A stretch of 64,000 nucleotides of DNA, taken from contig LANB01000001.1 of assembly GCA_000964245.1 (NCBI GenBank), positions 1,095,501 to 1,159,500 of the forward strand. The letters are read 5' to 3'. This DNA is from Cellvibrionaceae bacterium 1162T.S.0a.05. GTDB taxonomy: Bacteria > Pseudomonadota > Gammaproteobacteria > Pseudomonadales > Cellvibrionaceae. This document shows positions 1-9,709 of the stretch, piece after piece; within the stretch, counting starts at the first letter, position 1, and every line of letters begins with the position of its first letter. Position numbers and translations under genes: made by a program. Below the pieces are notes generated by a model. The model did no database searches, was not told where the DNA came from, and saw nothing but the letters and a program-made list of their open reading frames with translations.

Positions 1-1338
1 TTGTGGTGCAAAATCAAAAGCTCTTGTCAACACACGCTCGATCTCTCGACGACGAACAGGTTTGAATAAATGTAAGTAACGCTGCTCGGAATACTTTAAC
101 TTTTCCCGGTGAGCTAGCATAGAAACAATTATCTTTACATCTTTCAAGATTTCAGACTCGTCCAACCTGAACACGCTCGAATCAACTAGCACAGCATCAA
201 AATTTGGCAACAGGTTTCTACACTCACTTAACTTTTGTTTGTTGGCAATTTCAAAGCAGCTAACGTCTACGCCCAACTTTCTAATTTTATTGGCGCTCGC
301 TTGCATATGGCCTTCATGCGTATCCAGTAATGCCACATGCCGATCTGCGAAACCTGACTTACATTCATCCGCCAAACAGCGATTCATTTTCAAAGGCATT
401 TCAATCCAGAACTCGGAGCCTTTACCCAATTCGCTACGAACGTTAATTTCGCCACCCATGCACTCAACAATCTGACTGCAAATTGCCAGACCCAGTCCGG
501 TACCCCCATATTTACGGGTGGTTGACACATCTGCTTGCGAAAAAGGTTTGAACAACAAATTGTAATGCGATTCATCAATACCAATTCCCGAATCAACAAC
601 AGCTATACGTAAGCAAGTCTGCTCACCGCTTTCCAGCTGACCGACCTTAACAACGACACTCCCTTCTTCAGTAAACTTTACCGCGTTACCAACAAGATTA
701 TTAATCACCTGTCGCAGCCGGGCAGGGTCGCCGATTACACACATGGGTAAAAGCGGATCAATATCAGAATATATGCGTAAATTCTTTTTCGCGGCCTGCT
801 CAGAAAAAAGCTCCAAACTGTCTTCTACGAGAGTACATAAATCAAATTCAATACTCTCTAGTTCAATACGGTTAGCCTCAGCTTTGGAAAAATCAAGAAT
901 GTCATTTAATAGTGAAAGCAATGATGCTGAAGACGCGTATACAGTATTTAAATCTGTGCGAAGCTCTTCAGGCAAATTGTTTTCCAGCACCAACTGGAGT
1001 ATCCCCAGCATTCCGTTCATTGGGGTGCGTATTTCATGACTCATATTCGCTAAAAATTTACTTTTCGCGATGGTAGCAATTTCAGCACGCTCTTTGGCTT
1101 CAACAAGCTCTTCGTTAGACTTTTCCAGCTTTTCGCGCGTAGCCTCCAAAGACGCGGTTCGCTCCTTAACCTTACGTTCAAGCGTAATAGCGTTCTGAAA
1201 CAATACATACGCCTCACCACCTTGATTAACACTCTGTTCAACACGGTATATCAAGGCCTCATTTACCTTTTCGAGGCGTGTCACCTTGGCACGTAGACTT
1301 TGTATTTCCTGTTCGAGAGAACTGAAGGCTTTATCCAA
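1..1338 (-). CDS. Hybrid sensor histidine kinase partnered with FIST sensor (3' end cut)
   Basis: I translated this by hand; it is open to the left edge, so the C-terminus is missing. A TTG start at 1338 overlaps the stop of the upstream FIST gene by 8 bases and has GGAG six bases ahead of it. The first ~90 residues are charged and coiled-coil-like, with no PAS, HAMP or membrane segment. HisKA follows with NMSHEIRTPMNGMLG (phospho-acceptor His), then HATPase_c with the N box NNLVGNAVKF, the G1 box DSGIGI and the G2 box GGTGLGLAI. The last ~110 visible residues look like a receiver domain ending in LFKPVRR, but its acidic pocket is poor (LLDTHEG, VLVDSS). Lack of a sensor domain plus translational coupling suggests that the FIST protein supplies the input, as reported for NosP/NahK and VpsV/VpsS pairs. 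A canonical receiver may follow outside the window. Confidence 0.9.
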   Translation of the reverse strand, partial: MDKAFSSLEQEIQSLRAKVTRLEKVNEALIYRVEQSVNQGGEAYVLFQNAITLERKVKERTASLEATREKLEKSNEELVEAKERAEIATIAKSKFLANMSHEIRTPMNGMLGILQLVLENNLPEELRTDLNTVYASSASLLSLLNDILDFSKAEANRIELESIEFDLCTLVEDSLELFSEQAAKKNLRIYSDIDPLLPMCVIGDPARLRQVINNLVGNAVKFTEEGSVVVKVGQLESGEQTCLRIAVVDSGIGIDESHYNLLFKPFSQADVSTTRKYGGTGLGLAICSQIVECMGGEINVRSELGKGSEFWIEMPLKMNRCLADECKSGFADRHVALLDTHEGHMQASANKIRKLGVDVSCFEIANKQKLSECRNLLPNFDAVLVDSSVFRLDESEILKDVKIIVSMLAHREKLKYSEQRYLHLFKPVRRREIERVLTRAFDFAPQ

Positions 1339-2467
1339 TTGCGACTCCAGTCAATGTTTGATTGATATGCAGTGCACCAAACTGCTCGCCGTAAGTATTA
1401 AAGCCCACCGCATTGTTTTCAACCAACACTTTCGATGCGCTCTCCAGCATCCCCGTGTTTTCGAGTTCCATACGACGCTGAATACAGTCACAAGCAATTG
1501 TGATACTGATGGTGCCGATGCGCGTTTTAATATCCGCTAATTTTGCGCTTAATTCATCTACCATGTTGACGCCAACACCGAGAGCCAGGACCAGGCCCAC
1601 GTCAATCGCACAAAACATACTCAAGCTGCCGTCAGGATTCGCTTTTTGCGGCGAACGAATGTACCAGGCATCGGCCAACATTAACATCAACGGATTTCGG
1701 GCAAAATGTTCTTCCGTTAACGCTTCAGGCCCGGATAAGCCAAGAAGTCTTGCGTATTCAACGGCAGCCAGCTCACCATTCAACTCACGGACAATACGGT
1801 TTTCAGGGTCGGCATCGGTGACAACGACCTTGGTTTGCCCGGGCCGAAAATGCTGCTCTTTAAATGCTTCCCAAGGGCGTTCGGTGTAGACCAATACGAT
1901 GACGGCCGCATCCGAATAAAAAGAATCCTTATAAAATATCTGGGTTCGCTCAAATATGAGTTCATCGCCCGCAGATCCTCCTACCAAAGGAATTGAACCC
2001 AATGCATGCTGCATGCGATAAGCAAGTGGCTCTTCTGAAATTGACATGCCATCGACGAGCAGCAAGGCAAAGCAGGAATGAAAATCCTCAACACCCTGAG
2101 CGCCCAGTTCTTCTCGAAGGGTACTGGCAATTTGCCTGGCTTGATCCGAGGTAAAATCCTTCACATTCTTTATCAAGTTCGCCGCGACTTTGAATTCATT
2201 AGCGGCAAAACTCATTGCGGTTATGCTTTTGCTGGTATAACCGCGGCTACCAATTTCCCCTGCGCTACTGCAACCCACAACCAAACTTTTCGTAGACCTG
2301 ACGCGCATTTCATCAGCGAAGTTTTGCTCGCAATATTGATTGCCGCAAAAAAATAGCGTGAATGCCGACTCATCAATCACCAGCGCTTGATCAAGCTCCT
2401 CGATCGCTTGTGAAATTGAAGTACTGTGAGAGTCAGCGCGCTTGATTGCATCGGTTGAATTCGCCAT
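1331..2467 (-). CDS. nosP: FIST-domain sensor protein, NosP-like
   Basis: 378 residues with no signal peptide, so cytoplasmic. It carries both FIST halves: GCSSAGEI near residue 85 and GGSAGDEL near 165 in FIST_N, and a FIST_C part that ends in the GFNTYGEQFGALHINQT signature I associate with the PA1975/NosP group. Family knowledge: these proteins bind heme, sense nitric oxide and modulate a co-transcribed hybrid histidine kinase, often affecting biofilm formation or cyclic-di-GMP. The overlapping downstream kinase fits that arrangement. Heme binding here is inference; I cannot say which His would be the ligand. The N-terminus (MANSTDAIKRADS) has no better start nearby. The gene starts 142 bases downstream of the yhdP stop, so it may have its own promoter. 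Confidence 0.85.
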   Translation of the reverse strand: MANSTDAIKRADSHSTSISQAIEELDQALVIDESAFTLFFCGNQYCEQNFADEMRVRSTKSLVVGCSSAGEIGSRGYTSKSITAMSFAANEFKVAANLIKNVKDFTSDQARQIASTLREELGAQGVEDFHSCFALLLVDGMSISEEPLAYRMQHALGSIPLVGGSAGDELIFERTQIFYKDSFYSDAAVIVLVYTERPWEAFKEQHFRPGQTKVVVTDADPENRIVRELNGELAAVEYARLLGLSGPEALTEEHFARNPLMLMLADAWYIRSPQKANPDGSLSMFCAIDVGLVLALGVGVNMVDELSAKLADIKTRIGTISITIACDCIQRRMELENTGMLESASKVLVENNAVGFNTYGEQFGALHINQTLTGVAIG

Positions 2468-2609
2468 TAGCCCTTACCACTGCGTTGTCAGCTATTAATT
2501 AATAGTAGCAGCACGGGGAACATGGGCTTGTAACCAGAGATTATTAAAACCCCGGAATTCCAAACCAAAATATAAGTGGCTTTACTTAGGGATGTTGAAA
2601 ATTGTGTAT

Positions 2610-5600
2610 CTATTCCTGGCTGACAGTATCACCCTGACCAAACTCCTTGTTAGGCTCGCTGTCTTTCAGGACCTTTCGTACTTTGATCTTTGGAGAGTTC
2701 CAATTGCCGGTCACGGAGTAGTTGATACTCGACACCTTATCCACCTGTTTTTTAAAGACCTTACTGATGAGATAGACGCCCAGGCCCGCTGGCAAGCCTG
2801 CCGTGAACGCCGTTAACACTGCAATATTGCTGGCAACGGGCAAAGTAACGATGAGTTCCGAGTTAATTTCTTCATTGATCACGTCCACCACGCCCGTAAG
2901 TTGCATACGCGAGGAGGTAGATTCCACAATCAAGGGAGACGAAATGTGCACAAGGCCCTCGGCAAAATTGAACTCCCCAGCAACGGAATCAAAGGCAAAC
3001 CCCTGTTTCGCAAGATCTGAAAAATCCAAACGCAACCGGCGCGCAAGCGTGTCAAAGTTAAAGAGCGCAATCAGGCGGAGCAAAGGATTTTCACCCGCCT
3101 TGGCCCCCCTGACGAAATTGCCATTCTCTACGTAAAGCTTGATCACACCTTCGATGGTTTTCAATTCCACTTCGTCCGGCGCACCCGGCCAATGTGCGGC
3201 CACATGAATATTAGCCGACTGGCTTTCCATTAGTCTGTCTTGCTCCCATGCCTCCAATACATCAGCAATATTGCCGGAGGTGATTGTTCCTTCGAAACGA
3301 CTGTGGTTTACGCCATTGATCTGTGTCCATTCAAAATCTGCTGGCTCCGTTTCGCTACCAATTTTTAACCCTCTGATATCCGCCTGGATATTGTCAAAAT
3401 GTACACCGTTTTCTATGGGCTTAAAATCAAATTGCCAGCGACCATAATTTTTGTTGCCCACTGAAATTTCCTTGGCAACAAAATCGATTGGAACAGCCAG
3501 CGATAAATCCACGTCTGCAAGAATACTCTTTCTCTCTTCTTCTGAATCGAGAACCGTTGGGTTTTTAGGGTCAACGTCACTTTCCACTTCAGGAAAACGA
3601 ATATGCTCAAGGCCCATAAAAAGTGGTCTTCCACTTTCGTACGCAACCAGTGTTCCTCGAATAAATTTGCTGTCGACATACAAGGTCCAATCACCCTCGG
3701 TGGCGATACCAGCAATATCCACATCCTGCACTTCAAAACTGCCGAAGTTACTCCGGGCCACACTTAAATCAAAACGTATTGGCAAGGCTTTGCCTTCCGC
3801 TTCACTGCGCCCACCGAGGTATTCAAAATATTTTTCTCGCGCCTTATTCCATTCCTGCAAGTCGAAACTTTCGATGTTGCCAGCCACATCAAAAAAACCC
3901 GACTCGGCTTCCAACTCCTTGTCACCAAACAAAATTTGAGCGCTGTTTACTTCGCTGCTACCACGTAAAATATTGAGCTTAATCCATTTATCAAAATTAA
4001 AACTGAAGGTTTGATGGTCAGCAAACACATCAATATTCACTGAGAAAGGTTTTTCAACATCCAGCGCCTTGCCCACCGGACGCGGAAGATTGAGTTGCAC
4101 ACCCTGCAAACCCGACTCCATCAGGATCGCAACTTTCCTGACATCATCACTGCTTTTATCTTTACTGCTTGCAGGTATACGCAACTGACCTTCAACGAAA
4201 GCCTTGCCTTCTGCAAACAGAAGTTCCGGTCGTTTTGTCCATTTATATAAAGGCTCAATGCCGACATTGCCCTCGAAGTTTAATTGTGTTTCGCGGCGCT
4301 GCTCCGCATTTTTAGGGCTACTCACTCTCGCCTTAATCCGCTCACCCCAAAGCCTTCCCTGTAAATCATCGGTATATAGGCCTGCGTCATCCCGATAAAA
4401 TAAGGAACCCGTGACCTCTTTTAATACGAGATCAAGATCGGTGATATCCAATTGCGCGCGGGCAAAATCAACCCGGACATTTTGCTTTTGGTCGGATTGA
4501 TCTTCAGTCAAGGGAACAATAAGTTCGAGATCTGCGCTGACATCACCTTTAACCTTCCAGGTATCGAAGGTTTCACCAATGGCATTTCTGACAGGGCTGT
4601 TTTGTAATAAGGTCAATGCGGCCTTGGCATCGCCGCGAATTAAACCTTTAATCGATAAATCCGGATAGTCATGTTTGGGGTTATCAAGCAGGGAAATGCG
4701 AGCAGCAGCAACATGATTGTCAAGAATACTCGCATCGTAAACATTAACATTTAAGTCCCTATCATTGAGATAGATATCTGCTTTTACTTTTTCCAACGGT
4801 GGCCAGGCTTTATCGAACGCAATCACACCGTTATCAATTGCTGCAAGAAGCTGAATATTCTTCGCCAACTTACCCTGCTTTCGCACAGAGCCGCTATAAA
4901 TGAAGCGAACATTACTCAGCTCGCCTTTACCAACACTGCGTGCCAACCACGAACTCAACCCCTCCGGCACCACTCCAGGCAAAAACTTTTGATAATTTTT
5001 TGCTGCCGTTTTCTCGACACCCAAACTCAATGTCATCCAGGGTTCACCGTATTCGCGCTTAAAGGGCAAAGCCAGATAAAGTTTACCGTGTACGTCTTCC
5101 GTTCCCGTATTGGCCTTTAAAAGGCTGGAGGACAATAAAGTACGTTTGCTTTCCAGGTCCACTTTCCACGCGACCTGGCCCTGCGCATTTTCAAGATTAA
5201 AGGTGTGTTTATAGAGCTGTGGAAAATACAGTGCGAGATTTTCACTTTTGAGTAGGGTTATGTCCCCTTCCAATGCACTCGCTCGCACGAAAGCATTGAC
5301 CTTGCCAATTTTGGGACTGCCGCGAAAGGCTTCGGTCTGGGCTTGTTGCAACTCTGCCTGCAACAAAAAACGTCGATCATCGTCCGCTAAAAATTCAACA
5401 TCCAGTGTGCTTATATTTCCCTTGGGCTGAAGCTCCTTGAGTATTTTGCCCACAAGCTGCTCACCCAAACCCAGGTCATCAATATGTCGCAACCAATCCT
5501 CGACTTCAATATTCTGGGTACGCAAGTGCGGGGCTTCGCCCGCGTTCCGGGAAATTAGCACATTGAAAACCGGCAGTTCAAATTCAGGCCAACTTAATTC

Positions 5601-6581
5601 CGCATCATTAAACCAGAGAGCCCATCGTTCATTGGGTTTCCAACGCGCAAAAATTTCGGACTTGAATTGTTGCGGAAGATTTAAATATTCGGGCAAATTC
5701 AGCGGCAGTCCATCGGCTCGCAGCTGCCCTTTTGCTTCTATTCCTTTGTGGCGTGATCCGCTAAACCACAACTGCATATCAAGATTGTGGCCTTCTCGCC
5801 AGGTTTGATTTTCCTCATCATCCCATACATTCAAACCACTCGCAGCCAAGACTTTTTCCATCGGAAAGGCACTGAATTCCATATAGCCTTTCGCGGTAAA
5901 ATTTTCTGCATCTCGTGGGTCACCCCAACCTTCGACTAAAAAGCGGAACGCTTGATCATTCTCATCGACCTTAAGGCTCGCTTCCAAACGGTGAAAATCC
6001 CTGTCGTTTTCCATGCTGACATCGGGAACCGAAAGTTGCGAGCGATGGCCCGTACGATAGCGAATTTCGAGATTCAGGTTTTTAATTTCGACTTGTCGTC
6101 CAAAAAGGAAGATATCCAGCGGATCGTCAATTTGAAAGTTGCTGGTGCTCTGGCTGGTCGTTTCCAATCCGGTAATGTGCCACGTTTTGTTTTCATCCTG
6201 GTAGGCGCTCGCCTCCATGTCCTCCATTAAAATTCGCTGCCAATAGAGGCGGCCTTGAAAAAGCGAATCCAGAAGATCAATTTCAGCCTGCGCCTTGGCA
6301 ATTTTAAATATGGTTTCACCATCTTCTGCGCGAATCAGAACATCGTACAAATCGAGGCGCGGTCGCATACCTTCCCATTCAGCTTCAAGCGCACCAATAC
6401 TCAGCTCCACACCAAGCTGCTCACTCAGGCGTTGACTCAACTCCTCGTTATATTCTTTTAATAAAGGAAATGCTTCACGACCTAATTGCACGACAACCGC
6501 AAAAGCAATGATCAGAGTAAAGATCACCCCCCAAAAACGGCGAGTCAACAAGCGGATTGTGGAAGTTTGGAATTCAGTCAC
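2610..6581 (-). CDS. yhdP: YhdP family AsmA-like envelope lipid-transport protein
   Basis: 1323 residues, the usual size for YhdP (DUF3971 plus AsmA-like C-terminal region). One N-terminal membrane helix (about residues 15-35, VIFTLIIAFAVVVQLG) anchors a very long periplasmic part rich in beta-strand patterns. The C-terminus has the characteristic segment around FNFDTLARRLRLDFSD followed by GLVHISSPLIVES. Family knowledge: YhdP, TamB and YdbH are redundant bridge-like proteins needed for phospholipid transport to the outer membrane. It starts 24 bases after rng on the same strand, so it is probably co-transcribed with mreBCD-rng. In Pseudomonas this gene is followed by a nitrilase gene and tldD; here the FIST/kinase pair comes next. 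Confidence 0.95.
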   Translation of the reverse strand: MTEFQTSTIRLLTRRFWGVIFTLIIAFAVVVQLGREAFPLLKEYNEELSQRLSEQLGVELSIGALEAEWEGMRPRLDLYDVLIRAEDGETIFKIAKAQAEIDLLDSLFQGRLYWQRILMEDMEASAYQDENKTWHITGLETTSQSTSNFQIDDPLDIFLFGRQVEIKNLNLEIRYRTGHRSQLSVPDVSMENDRDFHRLEASLKVDENDQAFRFLVEGWGDPRDAENFTAKGYMEFSAFPMEKVLAASGLNVWDDEENQTWREGHNLDMQLWFSGSRHKGIEAKGQLRADGLPLNLPEYLNLPQQFKSEIFARWKPNERWALWFNDAELSWPEFELPVFNVLISRNAGEAPHLRTQNIEVEDWLRHIDDLGLGEQLVGKILKELQPKGNISTLDVEFLADDDRRFLLQAELQQAQTEAFRGSPKIGKVNAFVRASALEGDITLLKSENLALYFPQLYKHTFNLENAQGQVAWKVDLESKRTLLSSSLLKANTGTEDVHGKLYLALPFKREYGEPWMTLSLGVEKTAAKNYQKFLPGVVPEGLSSWLARSVGKGELSNVRFIYSGSVRKQGKLAKNIQLLAAIDNGVIAFDKAWPPLEKVKADIYLNDRDLNVNVYDASILDNHVAAARISLLDNPKHDYPDLSIKGLIRGDAKAALTLLQNSPVRNAIGETFDTWKVKGDVSADLELIVPLTEDQSDQKQNVRVDFARAQLDITDLDLVLKEVTGSLFYRDDAGLYTDDLQGRLWGERIKARVSSPKNAEQRRETQLNFEGNVGIEPLYKWTKRPELLFAEGKAFVEGQLRIPASSKDKSSDDVRKVAILMESGLQGVQLNLPRPVGKALDVEKPFSVNIDVFADHQTFSFNFDKWIKLNILRGSSEVNSAQILFGDKELEAESGFFDVAGNIESFDLQEWNKAREKYFEYLGGRSEAEGKALPIRFDLSVARSNFGSFEVQDVDIAGIATEGDWTLYVDSKFIRGTLVAYESGRPLFMGLEHIRFPEVESDVDPKNPTVLDSEEERKSILADVDLSLAVPIDFVAKEISVGNKNYGRWQFDFKPIENGVHFDNIQADIRGLKIGSETEPADFEWTQINGVNHSRFEGTITSGNIADVLEAWEQDRLMESQSANIHVAAHWPGAPDEVELKTIEGVIKLYVENGNFVRGAKAGENPLLRLIALFNFDTLARRLRLDFSDLAKQGFAFDSVAGEFNFAEGLVHISSPLIVESTSSRMQLTGVVDVINEEINSELIVTLPVASNIAVLTAFTAGLPAGLGVYLISKVFKKQVDKVSSINYSVTGNWNSPKIKVRKVLKDSEPNKEFGQGDTVSQE

Positions 6582-6605
6582 TCGGAATGTCCGCTCGAAT
6601 TTAAT

Positions 6606-8090
6606 TTACACCAGCACAATGTCGTATTGCTCCTGGTTGTATATTGTTTCAACCTGAAACTTGATGGGTTTACCAATAAACGTTTCGAGATCCGCAAGGT
6701 TATTGGACTCTTCATCCAATAAGCGGTCGACAACAACCTGGGATGCCAGCACCATAAACTGCTCATTGTCATACGCGCGTGCATCACGCAGTATTTCCCG
6801 GAAAATTTCGTAGCAAACAGTCTCTGCAGTTTTCAAAATACCTCTACCTCGGCAAGCCGGGCATGGCTCACACAGCACCTGACCGAGAGATTCGCGCGTG
6901 CGCTTACGCGTCATTTCCACCAGCCCCAAATCTGATACACCATTGATACCGGTTTTGGCTCTGTCTTTCTCAAGGCTTTTTTCCAGCGCGCGCAAGACCT
7001 GGCGTTGATGTTCCGCATCTTTCATATCGATGAAGTCGATAATGATAATGCCACCGAGGTTACGTAAACGCAGTTGCCTGGCAATCGCCACTGCCGCTTC
7101 CAGATTGGTTTTGAATATGGTCTCTTCAAGATTGCGATGACCGACAAAACCGCCTGTGTTGACGTCAATGGTTGACATAGCTTCGGTTTGTTCAACAATG
7201 AGATAACCACCTGATTTGAGCGGGACTTTTTTATCAAGCGCTTTTTGAATTTCTTCTTCAACGCCATACAATTCAAACAAGGGACGCTCACCCGGGTAAT
7301 GCTCAATACGGTCACCCAACTCCGGTGCATAGTGGCCTGCGAATTTTTCCATGCGCGCAAAGGATTCACGCGAATCGATGCGCACTTTCTCAATATTGGA
7401 TCGGATGATGTCGCGCACGGTGCGCATAAAAAGTGGCAGGTCTTCAAAAACCATTGCAGGCGCTTTTTCTTCTTTCATGCGCGCATCCAAATCCCGCCAC
7501 AAACGATAGACATAGGGCACATCCGCTCTAAAATCTTCGCGTGTTGCTCCCTCCGCAGCCGTGCGAATAATGAATCCGCCGCGCTTGCCATCCTCAGGGC
7601 TGTATTCTTCAATCAACTCTTCCACAAGGGCACGCAAACGCTCGCGTTCATCTTCGTCTTCAATTCGATTGGAAATACCAATATGTTGACTGTTGGGCAT
7701 AAATACCAGATAGCGTGCAGACACAGACAAATGCGTTGTCAAACGCGCCCCCTTTGAGCCGATTGGGTCCTTGATAACCTGCACAAGGATCTCCTGGCCT
7801 TCGCGTAAAAGCGCCCTGACATCTTCGTCACCATTGCACTTTTGCTCAACGCCCTCTTCATCCAGGGGGGTAATGTCTGCAACATGAATAAACCCCGCGC
7901 GCTCCAGCCCGATATCGACAAAAGCGGCCTGCATACCTGGTAATACCCGTATGACCTTGCCTAGATAAATATTGCCGACAAAACTCTTGCTGTGACTGCG
8001 CTCGATATACACTTCTTGCAGCACACCATTATCGACGAGGGCGACCCGCGTTTCTGTTGGGCCAATATTGACGAGAATTTCTTCGCTCAT
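6606..8090 (-). CDS. rng: Ribonuclease G
   Basis: 494 residues, the RNase G rather than RNase E length (no C-terminal scaffold tail). An S1 domain (about residues 35-125) with insertions is followed by the catalytic core: the metal-binding Asp residues lie in STIDVNTGGFVG and IIIIDFIDM, and the Zn-link is CEPCPACRGRG. The enzyme is an endoribonuclease acting in 16S rRNA 5' maturation and mRNA turnover. It sits between mreD and yhdP as in Pseudomonas, but the maf/yhdE gene that normally lies between mreD and rng is absent; the 114-base spacer (8091-8204) holds no plausible gene. Confidence 0.97.
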   Translation of the reverse strand: MSEEILVNIGPTETRVALVDNGVLQEVYIERSHSKSFVGNIYLGKVIRVLPGMQAAFVDIGLERAGFIHVADITPLDEEGVEQKCNGDEDVRALLREGQEILVQVIKDPIGSKGARLTTHLSVSARYLVFMPNSQHIGISNRIEDEDERERLRALVEELIEEYSPEDGKRGGFIIRTAAEGATREDFRADVPYVYRLWRDLDARMKEEKAPAMVFEDLPLFMRTVRDIIRSNIEKVRIDSRESFARMEKFAGHYAPELGDRIEHYPGERPLFELYGVEEEIQKALDKKVPLKSGGYLIVEQTEAMSTIDVNTGGFVGHRNLEETIFKTNLEAAVAIARQLRLRNLGGIIIIDFIDMKDAEHQRQVLRALEKSLEKDRAKTGINGVSDLGLVEMTRKRTRESLGQVLCEPCPACRGRGILKTAETVCYEIFREILRDARAYDNEQFMVLASQVVVDRLLDEESNNLADLETFIGKPIKFQVETIYNQEQYDIVLV

Positions 8091-8204
8091 AAAACTACTG
8101 GTAAGTACTTATCATTTCAGAATAGTAGAGTATTGTACCGGGATAATGGTTCGTAATTGTGCACGACGCTTTCTGAACCGAGGCTTTACAGGTTAACCGG
8201 TGTT

Positions 8205-8696
8205 TTAGGTGCCCAGACGCAGCCGCCACTGCAACTGCAGCATTACCCAGGAAAAGAACGGCCAAAGTAGCGCGCTCACCAGCGCGGGAAAGACGATGAG
8301 TTTCGTTGGACTGGGGTAGCCAGCGAAACCTTGCACCCAGGACACCACAACCTGATGCGTGCCAACCAGGACAAACACCCACATGGCTTGCTGCCACACC
8401 GAATAACTGCGAATACGTTGCCACGAAAGCAGGCAAATATAGGCCAACACGGTCAATGCGAGCGCATGCGAGCCCCAGACATTACCGTGAATCACATCCT
8501 GAAATAGCCCGAGCCCGAAGGCAAAAGTCACTCCCATCTGCTGCGGGCGATTCAACACCCAGAAAATCAACAGCAGGCAGAGCAGTTCGGGGCGCACAAT
8601 TGCTAATTTACGCGCCAGCGGGAATAGGGGGAAAACCAGAAAAACACCGATGAAAAAGGAGAGGAAGAAAGCGGTTCGCCAGTAGTGAGCACCCAC
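8205..8696 (-). CDS. mreD: Rod shape-determining protein MreD
   Basis: 163 residues, nearly all hydrophobic with five or six predicted membrane helices (for example FLSFFIGVFLVFPLFPLAR at the N-terminus). Length, composition and position directly after mreC identify it. MreD is the inner-membrane part of the elongasome, working with MreC, MreB, RodA and PBP2. It starts three bases after the mreC stop, implying translational coupling. Sequence is poorly conserved in this family, so the call rests mainly on context and topology. Confidence 0.93.
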   Translation of the reverse strand: MGAHYWRTAFFLSFFIGVFLVFPLFPLARKLAIVRPELLCLLLIFWVLNRPQQMGVTFAFGLGLFQDVIHGNVWGSHALALTVLAYICLLSWQRIRSYSVWQQAMWVFVLVGTHQVVVSWVQGFAGYPSPTKLIVFPALVSALLWPFFSWVMLQLQWRLRLGT

Positions 8697-8699
8697 AAA

Positions 8700-9557
8700 C
8701 TACTCCTCTTCTGGCTGGCTTTCGTCAAAGACCAGTAACACATGGCGACTGCGATCCAGCTCGGCCATTGGGCGCGCCCACACTTGCATAAATTCGCGGC
8801 CACTGTGCTGTTCCACTTCCGTGACCACCGCGACCGGATATCCCTCTGGAAAACGCCCTCCAAGACCGGAACTCACCAGTAAATCGCCCTCCTGAATATC
8901 CGTGGTGTTCGACACATAACGCAAACTCAAGCGAAACTCGTTAGGGTTGCCGACACCCTCCGCAACCAGGCGCACGCCGTTGCGATCAATTTGTACCGGT
9001 AACGCATGGGTGGAATCCGTGATGAGTAAAACCCGGCTACTGCGCTCGCCGACTTCTACAACTTGCCCCATCAAACCATTCGCATCCAGCAGCGCCTGCC
9101 CGACATAAACCCCGTGCTTGCTGCCACGGTTGATGATCACTTTCTGTGTGGTGATATCCGGGGAAATACCAATCAATTCCGCCACTAACACACGGTCTTC
9201 AATCGTCTCCCGAGAGTTCAGCAACTGCCGCAAGCGCACATTTTCTGCCGCCAGCGACACCATTTCCTGGAGCTTGCGTTTGTGTAACAACAATTCGGTC
9301 CGTAACGCTTCATTCTCCTGCTCAAGACGGCCGCGCGACATGGTTTTGGTATCGACAATTTCAATCGCACGGTCCGGCAAGTCTGCCGCCCAATGAAAGG
9401 GAATGGCCAGGTCAGTGGTTTTGTTTTTGAGGGAGGAGAACCAGTCGGTATAAAGATAAATACCGGCAATGATGAGCGCGGCCAGTATCAACAGCGCTGT
9501 GCGTGCGCCGAGAGACGGACCTTTGTTAAAGATCGGTTTGATGCTCTTTTCCCCCAC
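8700..9557 (-). CDS. mreC: Rod shape-determining protein MreC
   Basis: 285 residues. A single N-terminal membrane helix (about residues 19-38, RTALLILAALIIAGIYLYT) is followed by a coiled coil (about 65-110, rich in LEQEN and LLHKRKLQE patterns) and the periplasmic beta-barrel pair typical of MreC (GLMGQVVEVGERSSRVLLIT; GDLLVSSGLGGRFPEGYPV). It links the MreB filament to the periplasmic cell-wall synthesis machinery. The start is GTG at 9557; no ATG is available upstream of the membrane helix. An unusually long 439-base gap containing a palindromic repeat separates it from mreB, so it may have its own promoter. Confidence 0.95.
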   Translation of the reverse strand: MGEKSIKPIFNKGPSLGARTALLILAALIIAGIYLYTDWFSSLKNKTTDLAIPFHWAADLPDRAIEIVDTKTMSRGRLEQENEALRTELLLHKRKLQEMVSLAAENVRLRQLLNSRETIEDRVLVAELIGISPDITTQKVIINRGSKHGVYVGQALLDANGLMGQVVEVGERSSRVLLITDSTHALPVQIDRNGVRLVAEGVGNPNEFRLSLRYVSNTTDIQEGDLLVSSGLGGRFPEGYPVAVVTEVEQHSGREFMQVWARPMAELDRSRHVLLVFDESQPEEE

Positions 9558-9709
9558 TAGAAAAGATGGTGTTGCTGTAAACCGGGGAGTATAGCCTGAA
9601 GTGGGGCTTAGACTAAATTGTCTATTACCACTTTAGCTTTGTCGCGAGGGTATTGGACTAAAACCTCGGCAGCATTGGCTGTCACGGAAGCATCGGCTTA
9701 TGGTCGCGA

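Noticed and set aside
8095-8204. Possible remnant of maf/yhdE between rng and mreD
   Set aside because: The 110 bases show no Maf motif on either strand; the gene is simply absent here.
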